From: an uncultured Flavobacteriaceae bacterium
Lineage (GTDB): Bacteria; Bacteroidota; Bacteroidia; Flavobacteriales; Flavobacteriaceae
DNA: 64,000 nt
Assembly: GCA_947497245.1 (NCBI GenBank)
Contig: CANMFO010000001.1
Span: forward strand, 1,302,001-1,366,000
Direction: 5' to 3'
Numbering within the stretch: position 1 is the stretch's first letter; each line of letters begins with the position of its first letter. The notes below the pieces were generated by a model that saw nothing but the letters and a program-made list of their open reading frames with translations, had not been told where the DNA came from and made no database searches. A program made the position numbers and the translations under genes. Below are positions 50,971 to 60,718 of this stretch, in pieces.

Positions 50971-51080
50971 TTTTACTAGATTAGACTATACCAAAGCGCA
51001 GTGGGCCATCTACAATTGACAACAAGCAATCAAAAACGGACGGTCAGCGTTTGGTGGGAATACCGCTGCCCGTGTTGCTT

Positions 51081-51446
51081 TTAGACCTCCCCTTCCCCAT
51101 TTTCCAACAACTCCAGATGCTCCAACCATCTTTCCCGCCTGGGATCCAGGATGAATTTCTTGATTTTTTGACAAAGGTTTTTGTGTAGTTTCCGAAATGA
51201 ATTTTCATCGATTACCAGATAACCGTCCGGCTCAAAAGCATCATCGACGAGGTTCGGTGTCTTTTTTCCCTTGGCATATTCCCTTACATCAAAATCGTAG
51301 CAATCGGACTCCAATAACGCTTCCAAAGATTGCCCGTACAACGCCAAAGCCTCCTGGCTACCGTAAATGATATAAGTGGTTTCTTCAAGAAGGGTAAATT
51401 TTTTCAATGTCTGGGAAAGTTTGATGGTTTTTGATGGCTGTTTCAT
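51081..51446 (-). CDS. Hypothetical protein, 121 residues
   Basis: From the ATG at 51446: MKQPSKTIKLSQTLKKFTLL, then EETTYIIYGSQEALALYGQS, a mixed alpha/beta acidic protein with a C-terminal DPRRERWLEHLELLENGEGEV. An upstream extension to 51476 is unlikely. No signal peptide, membrane helix or family recognised. It is monocistronic, between the PadR unit and the DUF1801 gene. Confidence 0.55.
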   Translation of the reverse strand: MKQPSKTIKLSQTLKKFTLLEETTYIIYGSQEALALYGQSLEALLESDCYDFDVREYAKGKKTPNLVDDAFEPDGYLVIDENSFRKLHKNLCQKIKKFILDPRRERWLEHLELLENGEGEV

Positions 51447-51752
51447 TAAATGTAGGTTTTTACACATAATTTTCAAATATTTAACTTATTCATTATGTAA
51501 TTAAATATAATCGCCAAATTGCAAAAACTATTGGTTGTGAGGTGTTTGTACCGATAGGTAGGTACTTTTAAAAATATTCCCCGGCGACAATAACCATGGA
51601 CCCCAGCACTTTTTTTTGGATATCAAGACCTTTTTGCGACACCTACGATCCCAAATCGATCATCCGTTTTCAACTCCATCCGCTCCAAGGGTTCGGATTT
51701 CATGGAAAATCGCTATTTTTCATATTCGGAACCATGATAGACCGCAGCATAA

Positions 51753-52181
51753 ATGAAAAATTTACAAATACAGACCCATCCCGAAGTTGAATCGGTTTTC
51801 GATACGTATCCGAATCCGGTTCGAGAGAAAATGGCAAACCTACGGAAGCTGGTACTTGAGGCAGCAGCTGGTATAACGGACATTACGCATGTAGAGGAGA
51901 CCCTCAAATGGGGCGAACCCAGCTATCTCGTCAAAAAAGGGAGCACACTGCGAATTGACTGGAAGAAAAAGAAACCCGATCAATACGCCCTCTATTTCAA
52001 ATGCACCAGCAAGCTGGTACCGACCTTTAAAGAGGTGTACGGCGATACCTTTAGGTTCGAAGGGAATCGGGCCATCATTTTTCAAATGAAGGATAAAATT
52101 CCGGAAGCTGCCCTAAAAAAATGTATTGTGGCCTGTTTCACCTACCATCGGGTGAAGCAATTGCCCCTACTGGGGCTGTGA
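51753..52181 (+). CDS. DUF1801 family protein
   Basis: 142 residues. The pattern HPEVESVFDTYPNPVREKMANLRKLVLEAA, EETLKWGEPSYLVKKGSTLRIDWKKKKPDQYALYFKC and FEGNRAIIFQMKDKIPEAAL matches DUF1801 (YdhG-like), a small domain of unknown function related to iron-chaperone-like proteins. Monocistronic. Confidence 0.9.
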   Translation: MKNLQIQTHPEVESVFDTYPNPVREKMANLRKLVLEAAAGITDITHVEETLKWGEPSYLVKKGSTLRIDWKKKKPDQYALYFKCTSKLVPTFKEVYGDTFRFEGNRAIIFQMKDKIPEAALKKCIVACFTYHRVKQLPLLGL

Positions 52182-52253
52182 TGGAATAATTTTTGTAACA
52201 AACAGGCGGTGGATTCGTCATAGGGTTGTTGCAAAAAGAAAACCACCGACATT

Positions 52254-52961
52254 ATGGCCTTCTCCAGAACCAAAACTTCAAGATTAGCAGGATGTATCTA
52301 TTTACTATTGATACTGTTTGGGGTAGCGAGCATCCTGTATATCCCATCCGAACTTATTGACTGGGACAGCGCTTCAACGACCGTAAGCAACATTCGGGAA
52401 AATAGAGCGCTGTTTCAGTTGGGCATTGTCCTGGGGATTTTTTGCTACTTGAGCTATTTATTCCTGGCTTTGGTGTTGTTCCAGTTGCTTAAGGCAGTGG
52501 ATAAAACCCAGGCTTGGCTGATGTTGATCTTGGTACTGGTCAGTGTCCCCATAGCACTCATCAGTGTGATCGCCAAAATAGATGTCCTCTCCCTGTTGCA
52601 GGAAACGGATTATGTAACCACCCTCGACCCCAATCTACTGAACGCCAAGATCATGCTGTCCTTGGATTCGTTCAATAACGGGATCATCGTCGCCCAGGTA
52701 TTCTGGGGCCTATGGCTCCTTCCTTTTGGGTACCTGGTCTTCAGGTCCAATTTTCTGCCCAAATTCTTGGGCATAATGCTCATGATAGGGTGCTTTTATT
52801 ACTTTATGGACTCCATGGCCCAAATTGGCTTTCCCGCCTATCGGGGCACGCTTATGGACCAGATTCTCTCGGTTAGCGCAATGATCGGGGAATTTGGGAT
52901 TTGCCTATGGCTGTTGGTTTTGGGGGATAGACGCAGCTTAAAACGCGGGTCCCCGGCGTAG
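52254..52961 (+). CDS. DUF4386 family membrane protein
   Basis: 235 residues with six predicted membrane helices (LAGCIYLLLILFGVASILYIP, LFQLGIVLGIFCYLSYLFLALVLFQLL, and later ones). The N-terminal TSRLAGCIYLLLILFG and the GLWLLPFGYLVFRSNFLPKFLGIML block are DUF4386 hallmarks. Function unknown; inner membrane. Independent gene 72 bases after DUF1801. Confidence 0.92.
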   Translation: MAFSRTKTSRLAGCIYLLLILFGVASILYIPSELIDWDSASTTVSNIRENRALFQLGIVLGIFCYLSYLFLALVLFQLLKAVDKTQAWLMLILVLVSVPIALISVIAKIDVLSLLQETDYVTTLDPNLLNAKIMLSLDSFNNGIIVAQVFWGLWLLPFGYLVFRSNFLPKFLGIMLMIGCFYYFMDSMAQIGFPAYRGTLMDQILSVSAMIGEFGICLWLLVLGDRRSLKRGSPA

Positions 52962-53057
52962 ATGGAAAAAACGGCAGTACACCCTTTCCATTATGTGCCA
53001 CAGGGCCACCTAAACACAAGTGATTTCTTGATTTTCATGGGCCGGGCCCGATACCAC

Positions 53058-54011
53058 TCAAGCCCCCATTAGATAATCCAAGACATTCCGTTCTATCCGC
53101 TCCTGGATATTGGAGACATCGGCCTTCACAAAAGGTTCGCCCGTGATATTTTCGAAGAGTTCAATATAGCGGTTCGAGACGGTGTCGATGTAATCGTCCG
53201 TCATTTCCGGGACCGTCTGCCCCTCAAGCCCCTGAAAGCCGTTCTGGATCAGCCATTGCCGGACAAACTCTTTCGACAACTGCTTTTGGGCCTCTCCCCT
53301 GTCCTGTCGTTCCCGATAGCCATCCGCATAAAAATACCGGGAAGAGTCGGGCGTATGGATTTCATCGATAAGAACGATCTTCCCGCCCCGGGTCTTCCCG
53401 AATTCATACTTGGTATCCACCAAAATGAGTCCACGTTCCGCGGCGATTTCCGTCCCCCTCTGGAACAAGGCCCGGGTGTACTTTTCCAGTAGCGCATAGT
53501 CTTCTTCCGTTACGATCCCGCGTTTTAGGATATCGGTCTTGGAAATATCCTCGTCATGATCTCCTTTTTCAGCCTTTGTGGCAGGTGTGATGATGGGCTC
53601 TGGAAACGGATCGTTTTCCTTCATTCCCCCAGGCATGGGCACCCCGCAAAGCGTCCGTTTCCCCGTCTTGTATTCCCGGGCCGCATGGCCGGACATGTAC
53701 CCACGGATGACCATCTCTACCTTAAAGGGGGCACAGGCATGGCCCACGGCCACATTGGGATCCGGGGTTGCCAACAGCCAGTTGGGGACCAGATCTTTGG
53801 TGGCCTCCATCATTTTCGTGGCGATCTGGTTCAATATCTGGCCCTTATAGGGGATTCCCTTGGGCATCACCACATCAAAGGCCGAAAGTCGGTCGGTGGC
53901 CACCATGACCAGCAAATCGTTCTCGAACGCGTACACTTCGCGTACCTTGCCCTTGTACACGCTTTTTTGTCCTGGAAAATTAAAATTGGTATCGGTAATG
54001 GTATTCCCCAT
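53058..54011 (-). CDS. purC: SAICAR synthase (phosphoribosylaminoimidazole-succinocarboxamide synthase)
   Basis: 317 residues, the longer eukaryote-like/Bacteroidetes form. Condenses CAIR with aspartate in purine biosynthesis, using ATP. Motifs are KGKVREVY and [11 protein letters not shown] near the N-terminus, then [11 protein letters not shown] and [13 protein letters not shown] in the C-terminal half. It begins 9 bases after the stop of the PhoH-family gene, so the two are co-transcribed. Confidence 0.97.
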   Translation of the reverse strand: MGNTITDTNFNFPGQKSVYKGKVREVYAFENDLLVMVATDRLSAFDVVMPKGIPYKGQILNQIATKMMEATKDLVPNWLLATPDPNVAVGHACAPFKVEMVIRGYMSGHAAREYKTGKRTLCGVPMPGGMKENDPFPEPIITPATKAEKGDHDEDISKTDILKRGIVTEEDYALLEKYTRALFQRGTEIAAERGLILVDTKYEFGKTRGGKIVLIDEIHTPDSSRYFYADGYRERQDRGEAQKQLSKEFVRQWLIQNGFQGLEGQTVPEMTDDYIDTVSNRYIELFENITGEPFVKADVSNIQERIERNVLDYLMGA

Positions 54012-54020
54012 GGTTGTTGG

Positions 54021-54974
54021 TCAGTTCTGATGTTCAATATTCTTATAGGCATCGATGACCTTTTTCACCAGTCTGTGGCGAATGACATCCTTGTCGTCCA
54101 GATAGATCATCTCGATGCCCTCCACATTCTTCAATACCAAAAGGGCCTCCTTCAATCCGGAAATGACCCTTCTGGGCAGGTCGATCTGTCCGGGGTCTCC
54201 GGTGACAATGAACTTGGCACTTTTCCCCATTCGCGTCAGGAACATTTTCATCTGGGCGTGGGTGGTGTTCTGCGCCTCGTCCAATATGACAAAGGCGTGG
54301 TCCAGGGTGCGCCCCCGCATAAAGGCCAGGGGTGCTATTTGGATGGTACCGTTCTCTATGAAATGGCTCAACTTTTCCCCGGGGATCATATCGCGCAGGG
54401 CATCGTACAAGGGCTGCATATAGGGATCGAGCTTTTCCTTTAGATCTCCCGGCAGGAATCCCAGGTTTTCGCCCGCCTCCACCGCCGGTCGGGTCAGGAT
54501 AATGCGCTTCACCTGTTTTTCCTTCAGTGCCTTGACCGCAAGGGCCACCCCGGTATAGGTTTTCCCTGTTCCCGCAGGACCAATAGCGAAGACCATGTCG
54601 TTTTTCTTGGCGGCATCGACCAGTTTCCGCTGGTTTACCGTCTGTGCTTTGATCAACTTGCCGTTTACACCGTGTACCAGGGTTTCCCCACTGTTTTCGG
54701 GTGCCTCATAGTCCGTTGCCGTGTTGCTGGTCAGGACCCTTTCAATAACGTTCTCATCCAACTTGTTGTATTTGGCGTAATGGGTGGTGATCATATCAAA
54801 GCGCCTCTCGAATTCCTCGAGGAGTTCTTCATCGCCATATACTTTGATCTTGCTACCACGGGCCACGATCTTGAGCTTGGGAAAGTACTTTTTGAGCAGA
54901 TCGATGTTCTCGTTTCGCTGTCCAAAAAAATCTCTTGGACTAATGTCTGTGAGCTCTAGTATCAGTTCGTTCAA
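54021..54974 (-). CDS. PhoH family ATPase (PhoH-like)
   Basis: 317 residues. N-terminal KH-like part, then a P-loop ATPase/helicase domain: AIGPAGTGKTYTGVALAV (Walker A), VILDEAQNTTHAQMKMFLTRMG (Walker B and sensor), VTGDPGQIDLP. The family is implicated in RNA metabolism (PhoH and YbeZ). The start is TTG at 54974, with the family-like MNELILELTD directly following. It lies upstream of purC, same transcript. Divergent from the SAM hydroxide adenosyltransferase gene. Confidence 0.95.
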   Translation of the reverse strand: MNELILELTDISPRDFFGQRNENIDLLKKYFPKLKIVARGSKIKVYGDEELLEEFERRFDMITTHYAKYNKLDENVIERVLTSNTATDYEAPENSGETLVHGVNGKLIKAQTVNQRKLVDAAKKNDMVFAIGPAGTGKTYTGVALAVKALKEKQVKRIILTRPAVEAGENLGFLPGDLKEKLDPYMQPLYDALRDMIPGEKLSHFIENGTIQIAPLAFMRGRTLDHAFVILDEAQNTTHAQMKMFLTRMGKSAKFIVTGDPGQIDLPRRVISGLKEALLVLKNVEGIEMIYLDDKDVIRHRLVKKVIDAYKNIEHQN

Positions 54975-55104
54975 AGATTAACGGGGCTTTTAGGGTTAGG
55001 GCCGGAAATATAAATTTCGCGAGGCTGTTTTTTTGTTTAATTTTGTTGGACAAACTTAAGTAAAAAATCAGTTTGCCTAGTCAAAAACATATCAACATTG
55101 CTGC

Positions 55105-55935
55105 ATGGCAATCATCACATTAACTACAGATTTTGGACTTAAAGACCATTTCGTAGGTGCTTTAAAAGGTACTATTTACAAGGAGTTGGCCGATGCCAAA
55201 ATTGTTGATATTTCACACGCCATAAGTCCGTTCAACATTCATGAATGCGCTTACATCCTTAAAAACAGCTACAAAAGTTTCCCTGAGGGCACCATCCATA
55301 TCGTGGGCCTGGATGCCGAACCCACACCGGAGAACCAACACGTTGCCATCTTGGTGGACGGCCATTATTTTATTACGGCCAATACCGGGGTCATCGGTCT
55401 GATCACTTCGGAGATCAATCCAGAGAAGGTGATCAAAATCGACATTCCCAATCCGGAACACGGTTCTTTTCCGGTTATGGATGTTTTCGTCAAAGTGGCC
55501 TGTCACCTGGCCCGGGGCGGTACGCTGGAGGTGGTCGGTAAGGCATTCCAAGGTCTAAAGGAGCTAAAGGAATACGCGCCCAGTGTCACCGACAATGGCA
55601 AAAAAATAGTGGGAAGCGTGGTCTATATAGACAATTACGGCAACGTGGTCACGAACATCCACAAAAATTTCTTTGATGCTTATAGAAAGGGCAGGGACTT
55701 TGAACTGAACGCCAGGACCACCAAAATAAAGCACATCCATCATCGGTATAGCGATATCATCAATTTTGATCTCGAAAAAAACAACCGGCGCGGTGCAGGG
55801 GACCTGTTGGCGCTTTTCAACTCATCGAACTACATAGAACTGGCCATTTACAAGAGCGACCTGAATACGGTAGGAGGCGCATCCACTCTGCTGGGCTTGG
55901 ATTACAGGGATACCATCACCATTAATTTTGTTTAA
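55105..55935 (+). CDS. SAM hydroxide adenosyltransferase (DUF62 / duf-62)
   Basis: 276 residues. The N-terminal IITLTTDFGLKDHFVGALKG with its Asp, the GLDAEPTPENQHVAI segment and the C-terminal GVAYGDL-like NRRGAGDLLALFNSSNYIELAI match S-adenosyl-L-methionine hydrolase (adenosine-forming). It uses an activated water to convert SAM to adenosine and methionine; related enzymes are the chlorinase and fluorinase. It would adjust SAM pools, perhaps with metE, but these are far apart here. Confidence 0.93.
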   Translation: MAIITLTTDFGLKDHFVGALKGTIYKELADAKIVDISHAISPFNIHECAYILKNSYKSFPEGTIHIVGLDAEPTPENQHVAILVDGHYFITANTGVIGLITSEINPEKVIKIDIPNPEHGSFPVMDVFVKVACHLARGGTLEVVGKAFQGLKELKEYAPSVTDNGKKIVGSVVYIDNYGNVVTNIHKNFFDAYRKGRDFELNARTTKIKHIHHRYSDIINFDLEKNNRRGAGDLLALFNSSNYIELAIYKSDLNTVGGASTLLGLDYRDTITINFV

Positions 55936-56013
55936 TTGCACCCATAGATCGCAAATATTGAACTTGAAGAAACATATTATTGTTAGTTTTGGTCCAACTT
56001 TATAAAAAAGGGA

Positions 56014-56748
56014 ATGTTAGCCATATTTAAGCGTGAGATCCAGTCGTTCTTTGCCGCACCCGTCGGGTACTTGGTGGTAGGGCTTTTCCTGGTCCTGAAC
56101 GGTCTGTTTCTCTGGGTGTTCAAGGGCCCTTTCAACATTCTGGACGCCGGTTTCGCCGATTTGGCAAATTTCTTCCTTCTGGCACCTTGGGTGTTTTTGT
56201 TCCTGATTCCGGCCATTACCATGAAGAGCTTTTCCGAGGAAAGGAAACTGGGTACCTTGGAACTCCTGTACATTAAACCCATTTCCATTGGACAAATGGT
56301 CCTGGGAAAATTTCTGGGTACCCTGGTCCTGGCCCTGATCGCCCTTGCCCCCACCCTGTTGTATGTCTACAGCGTATCGCAGTTGGGCACCACCGTGGGC
56401 AACCTTGATACGGGCCTCGTTATGGGTTCCTATTTTGGAACCCTCTTTCTGATCAGCTGTTATACGGCCATTGGGCTGTTCGCTTCCACCTTATCGGAAA
56501 ATCAGATTGTCGCCTTCATCCTGGGGATACTGCTGTGCTTTGGCATGTATTATGGTTTCGAGGGAACGTCCACCCTGTTCGCGGAAGGGGAAGCGGTAGT
56601 TTTTGTTCAGGGTCTCGGAATGAAATCACACTTTGAAAGTATTGCCCGGGGAGTGATGGATACCCGTGATTTGGTTTATTTTACGACCTTATCAGCTTTC
56701 TTTCTGTTTGCCACGGTAGTGCAACTCAAAAACCCGAACGGTAGATGA
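56014..56748 (+). CDS. gldF: Gliding motility ABC transporter permease GldF
   Basis: 244 residues with six membrane helices. ABC-2 type permease opening MLAIFKREIQSFFAAPVGYL; internal FLIPAITMKSFSEERKLGTLELLYIKP is the conserved core. Part of the GldA-GldF-GldG transporter required for gliding in some Flavobacteria. The stop overlaps the gldG start by four bases (ATGA). GldA is not in the window. It follows the SAM hydroxide adenosyltransferase gene by 78 bases. Confidence 0.95.
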   Translation: MLAIFKREIQSFFAAPVGYLVVGLFLVLNGLFLWVFKGPFNILDAGFADLANFFLLAPWVFLFLIPAITMKSFSEERKLGTLELLYIKPISIGQMVLGKFLGTLVLALIALAPTLLYVYSVSQLGTTVGNLDTGLVMGSYFGTLFLISCYTAIGLFASTLSENQIVAFILGILLCFGMYYGFEGTSTLFAEGEAVVFVQGLGMKSHFESIARGVMDTRDLVYFTTLSAFFLFATVVQLKNPNGR

Positions 56749-58409
56749 AGAAAAAACTCGTTTCCATGGCAAAGGCCTTGGTATTTGTGATATTGGCCAA
56801 CCTGTTGGCCCATTTTCTTTACGCTAGGTTCGATCTTACCGAGGATAAGCGCTATACACTGGCCCAGCCGGCGATTGCGGCGGTTTCCCGATTCGAAAAT
56901 CCGGTCATCGTGGATGTTTTGCTGGAGGGCAACCTGCCTCCCGAATTTGTGAAGTTAAAAACGGAGACCCGCCTGCTTTTGGAAGCTTTTGCGGCACAAA
57001 ACGAAAATATAAAGTTCACTTTTGTGGACCCCTTGGAAGGTGTGGAACAGATCGATGGTACGATTACCGAACTACAGTCCCTAGGCTTGACCCCGACCCG
57101 GGTAACCGTCAGCGACAACAGCAAGGTCTCACAGGAGATCATCTTTCCATGGGCCATGGTCAATTACGAAAACACCACGGTAAGGGTGCCCCTCCTAAAA
57201 AACAAACAGGGCACCACCACGGAAGATCGGGTCAACAATTCGGTGCAGCATTTGGAGTACGCATTTGCCGATGCCTTTGCAAAAATTGCACTCAAGGAAA
57301 AGAAGCGTATTGCCGTGATCAAGGGCAATGGGGAACTGGGGGACCTGTACCTCGCCGATTTCTTGACCACCATTAGGGATTACTACAACATCGGGGCCAT
57401 TACCTTGGATTCGGTCGAAAGGAACCCCCAAAAGGTATTGGACCAGTTAAAGGGATACGACCTTGCCCTGATAGCCAAACCCACCGAGGCCTTTTCCGAT
57501 GGGGAAAAATACGTCATGGACCAGTATATTATGAACGGCGGAAAATCCATTTGGTTGATAGATCAAGTGAGTGTGGAGCTCGACAGCCTCTTTAATGAAA
57601 GTGGAAGCACCATAGCCGTTCCCAGGGATTTGAATTTGAACGATCTCTTTTTCAAATATGGGGTACGCCTCAATCCCGACCTGGTCAACGACATGTACTT
57701 CACCCAAATTGTGCTTGCCTCGGGGGAGGGAAATGCTTCGCAGTACGAACCGGTCCCCTGGCGCTACCACCCCATGGTATTCTCGAAGAACGACCATCCT
57801 ATCAACAACAATCTGGAAGCCATCCGGTTTCAGTTTGCCAATTCGATCGATACACTCGGGAACGCCAATAAAAAAACGATCTTGTTCCAAAGTTCCCCTT
57901 TATCGAAAACGGATGGCACTCCCAAATCAATTCGTTTGGACCTTATCAATACACCCCCAAAAAAAGAGCGCTTCAATGACGGTGGCAAGCCCATGGCCGT
58001 GCTGATCGAAGGGGATTTTAATTCTGCCTTCACCAATAGGATCAAACCGATAAAGCTCGCCAATGACCTGGAAAAAGGAACCGCCAACAAAATGCTCGTG
58101 GTGGCCGACGGGGACGTAATCAAAAACCAGCTTAGAAATGGGCGTCCCTTGGAATTGGGATATGATAAGTGGACCAGTAATTATTACGGCAACAAGGAAT
58201 TTCTTGTAAATGCCATGAATTATCTTTTGGACGACAACGGACTTATAAACATTCGTACCAAAAAAGTGGCCATTCCCTTTTTGGATGAAACGAAGATTTC
58301 GGGTCAAAGAACCAAATGGCAACTCATAAATATCGGGCTTCCCGTAGCCCTGACCATAATTTTTGGACTGTTGTTCAACCATTTCAGAAAGCGCAAATAC
58401 GGTCGATAG
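56745..58409 (+). CDS. gldG: Gliding motility protein GldG
   Basis: 554 residues. One N-terminal membrane helix (MAKALVFVILANLLAHFLY) and one near the C-terminus (LINIGLPVALTIIFGLLFN) flank a large periplasmic domain of the ABC-type_uncharacterised (GldG) family, with FTEDKRYTLAQPAI-like RFDLTEDKRYTLAQPAIAAV as the diagnostic start. Works with GldF in the gliding ABC transporter. ATG overlaps the gldF stop. Confidence 0.95.
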   Translation: MKKKLVSMAKALVFVILANLLAHFLYARFDLTEDKRYTLAQPAIAAVSRFENPVIVDVLLEGNLPPEFVKLKTETRLLLEAFAAQNENIKFTFVDPLEGVEQIDGTITELQSLGLTPTRVTVSDNSKVSQEIIFPWAMVNYENTTVRVPLLKNKQGTTTEDRVNNSVQHLEYAFADAFAKIALKEKKRIAVIKGNGELGDLYLADFLTTIRDYYNIGAITLDSVERNPQKVLDQLKGYDLALIAKPTEAFSDGEKYVMDQYIMNGGKSIWLIDQVSVELDSLFNESGSTIAVPRDLNLNDLFFKYGVRLNPDLVNDMYFTQIVLASGEGNASQYEPVPWRYHPMVFSKNDHPINNNLEAIRFQFANSIDTLGNANKKTILFQSSPLSKTDGTPKSIRLDLINTPPKKERFNDGGKPMAVLIEGDFNSAFTNRIKPIKLANDLEKGTANKMLVVADGDVIKNQLRNGRPLELGYDKWTSNYYGNKEFLVNAMNYLLDDNGLINIRTKKVAIPFLDETKISGQRTKWQLINIGLPVALTIIFGLLFNHFRKRKYGR

Positions 58410-58544
58410 CTGTTAATAAGTTTGTTTCGGTAGAAAGGACAATTAAAATATATTTGTTTGTCTTGCGTTTTTGGCGATTTGGGCCCTTTTCGGGAGCATT
58501 GTTTAAGACGTTTTTGACCGCAACTTGAACTAAAATACCTTCAG

Positions 58545-59663
58545 ATGAAATTTATAGTATCCAGCACCTATCTTTTAAAGCAGCTTCAGGTTTTGGGGGG
58601 TGTCATCAACAATAGCAACACCTTGCCCATTTTGGATAATTTTTTATTCGATCTAAAGAATAACAAGCTTACCGTGTCAGCTTCCGACCTGGAGACCACT
58701 ATGAGTTCGGTCTTAAAAGTTGATTCGGACAATGAGGGCGTCATTGCCGTCCCCGCCAGATTGTTGTTGGAGACGCTCAAGACCTTCCCCGAACAGCCGC
58801 TTACCTTCGTGGTCGAGGACAACAATACGGTTGAGATAAGCTCCAATCATGGCAAGTATGCCTTGGCCTATGCCGATGGGGCGGAGTTCCCGAAAGCCGT
58901 CGAACTGGCGAATCCAAGTTCCACGACCATTTTGGGCGATATTTTGGCCACGGCCATCAACAAGACCATTTTTGCCGCGGGAAACGATGATCTAAGACCC
59001 GTTATGAGCGGGGTTTTCTTTCAATTTTCCCCTGAAAACCTGACGTTTGTCGCCACCGATGCCCATAAACTGGTGAAGTACCAAAGAGCGGACGTAAGCG
59101 CCTCCCAAGTGGCCGAATTTATAATGCCCAAAAAACCACTGACACTGCTCAAGGGTATCTTGGCCGGAAGCGAATCGGACATCACTATAGAATACAACGA
59201 CAGCAACGCCAAATTCAGTTTTGAGGACACCGAGTTGATCTGTAGGTTGATCGATGGGAAATATCCCAACTATGAGGCCGTGATCCCAAAGGAAAACCCC
59301 AATAAGCTCTCGATTTCCAGAAACCAATTTTTGAGCTCGGTTCGAAGGGTATCCATATTTTCCAACAAGACCACGCACCAAATACGTTTGAAGATCGCCG
59401 GGGCCGAACTCAACATTTCCGCAGAGGATATCGACTATAGCAATAAGGCCGAAGAACGCTTGACCTGCTCCTACCAGGGCGACGATATGCAGATCGGTTT
59501 CAATTCACGGTTCCTGACCGAAATGTTGAACAACCTGGGGTCCGATGAGGTTTCCCTTGAAATGAGCCTCCCCAACCGGGCGGGCATCCTAACTCCAATT
59601 GACGGCCTGGACGAAGGGGAAAAGGTTACCATGCTCGTTATGCCCGTGATGCTCAATAATTGA
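58545..59663 (+). CDS. dnaN: DNA polymerase III beta subunit (sliding clamp)
   Basis: 372 residues, full length. Three clamp subdomains; start MKFIVSSTYLLKQLQVLGGV, central FVATDAHKLVKYQRADV and the C-terminal GFNSRFLTEMLNNLGSDEV and PIDGLDEGEKVTMLVMPVML. Encircles DNA to tether replicative polymerases. A -7 type box TATATTTG is seen at 58449-58456, about 90 bases above the start. No DnaA gene or DnaA-box cluster accompanies it, so this is not an origin locus. Confidence 0.97.
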   Translation: MKFIVSSTYLLKQLQVLGGVINNSNTLPILDNFLFDLKNNKLTVSASDLETTMSSVLKVDSDNEGVIAVPARLLLETLKTFPEQPLTFVVEDNNTVEISSNHGKYALAYADGAEFPKAVELANPSSTTILGDILATAINKTIFAAGNDDLRPVMSGVFFQFSPENLTFVATDAHKLVKYQRADVSASQVAEFIMPKKPLTLLKGILAGSESDITIEYNDSNAKFSFEDTELICRLIDGKYPNYEAVIPKENPNKLSISRNQFLSSVRRVSIFSNKTTHQIRLKIAGAELNISAEDIDYSNKAEERLTCSYQGDDMQIGFNSRFLTEMLNNLGSDEVSLEMSLPNRAGILTPIDGLDEGEKVTMLVMPVMLNN

Positions 59664-59682
59664 TGTGGGCGCACTACCCATG

Positions 59683-59717
59683 AAAAAAGCCAATGATCGG
59701 ATCAGGGCGTTTTTTTG
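59683..59717. terminator. Likely bidirectional terminator between dnaN and DUF4870
   Basis: An A6-GCC ... GGGC-G-T7 arrangement with an internal TGAT-CGG-ATCA stem lies between the convergent genes. The A-run and T-run would each serve one strand. The stem has bulges. Confidence 0.55.
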
Positions 59718-59733
59718 TATTGGTGCCCCAGGC

Positions 59734-60096
59734 TCAAATAAACCGAAGCGTCATAAAATAACTTGGAGGTTCTCCGTTGCTCGCTTTTACGGCGTTTACG
59801 ATGGGCAATATAAATCCGAATATCCCAACGGCGATCAGACCCAGGATTCCCAGCCCGAAAATCAAGATTGCAGGAACACTAATGACGAACCATAGGATCA
59901 AGCTCAACTGCAAGTTGATGATGGCCTTACCATGTTCGTCCATTCCAATTACCGTATCTTTTGAGATAAGCCATATCACCAAGGGAACAACAAGTCCCCC
60001 AAAGCCGGTCACATAATTGAGCAACTGCGAAAGATGCGCGATGAACAGCAGTTGATCGTTGCGCTGTAATGTTTTTTTCTGATTGACGATTTCCAT
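59734..60096 (-). CDS. DUF4870 (Tic20-like) membrane protein
   Basis: 120 residues with four membrane helices; conserved RNDQLLFIAHLSQLLNYVTGFGGLVVPLVIWL and MDEHGKAIINLQLSLILWFVI identify DUF4870/Tic20-like small membrane proteins. Function unknown in bacteria. Converges on dnaN with a terminator between. Confidence 0.92.
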   Translation of the reverse strand: MEIVNQKKTLQRNDQLLFIAHLSQLLNYVTGFGGLVVPLVIWLISKDTVIGMDEHGKAIINLQLSLILWFVISVPAILIFGLGILGLIAVGIFGFILPIVNAVKASNGEPPSYFMTLRFI

Positions 60097-60168
60097 TTTT
60101 TGATTGTTTTAAGCGTATATCCATAGGACGCGATTCAAACCAAAACGTTACATGTCTGGAAATCATCC

Positions 60169-60615
60169 TCATTGCTTTCGCTCCAACTTGGCCAATTTTT
60201 CCTTGTCCCTGGCCCTATTTATTTTCAACCGATCAATTTTTTGATCGAGCTGTGCCTCGTCGACCGCTGATAATCGGCCCTCACTTTTCTCCTTGTGCAG
60301 TTTGCGCTGCAATTTTTCGATCTTCGAATCGGCTTTTCGAATGGATTTTCGTTTTGTATTGATCGCCCCGTCCAGCTTTTCGCTTTTTCTAGCCTCCTTG
60401 CCGGCCTTTTTTTCAGCTTTCGCCTCTTTCTTGCGTTCCCTTTCCGATCTATCGATAGCCTTTCGCGCCTTCTTGGTCTCCTTGTACTCCTTTTGCAGTG
60501 CTTTTCGCTCTTGCTTGGCCAGGTCGACCACATCGGCCTGCCCACTGTCCTGTGCATGGGAAGCTAGATGGAGTGCCAACATTGCCAACAAGGTCGGTAT
60601 GTATCTTTTCATCAT
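60169..60615 (-). CDS. Exported Lys/Arg/Glu-rich coiled-coil protein
   Basis: 148 residues; start at one of two tandem ATGs. Signal peptide MKRYIPTLLAMLALHLASHAQ, then about 120 residues of almost continuous charged coiled coil (KKAGKEARKSEKLDGA, RKADSKIEKLQRKLHKE). Highly basic mature protein. It could be periplasmic and interact with nucleic acids, envelope polymers or other proteins; no family recognised with certainty. Separated from the phosphopantetheinyl transferase gene by about 100 bases. Confidence 0.6.
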   Translation of the reverse strand: MMKRYIPTLLAMLALHLASHAQDSGQADVVDLAKQERKALQKEYKETKKARKAIDRSERERKKEAKAEKKAGKEARKSEKLDGAINTKRKSIRKADSKIEKLQRKLHKEKSEGRLSAVDEAQLDQKIDRLKINRARDKEKLAKLERKQ

Positions 60616-60718
60616 TTAAAAATTTGATCAGGTCCTAAGATCTTTCACGATCCCAGTACCGGATTTGTTGTTTTCGAAGGGCAGAAAGATATCAATTTTG
60701 CATGAAAACACCTAGATA

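Noticed and set aside
53556-54443. Open frame of 295 codons on the plus strand
   Set aside because: It is antisense to purC and the PhoH-family gene, both of which carry full catalytic motifs; its composition is typical of a mirror frame in a GC-rich stretch.
58410-58544. Possible replication origin next to dnaN
   Set aside because: No dnaA gene, no DnaA-box cluster and no gyrase or recF neighbours are present; gldFG flank it instead.
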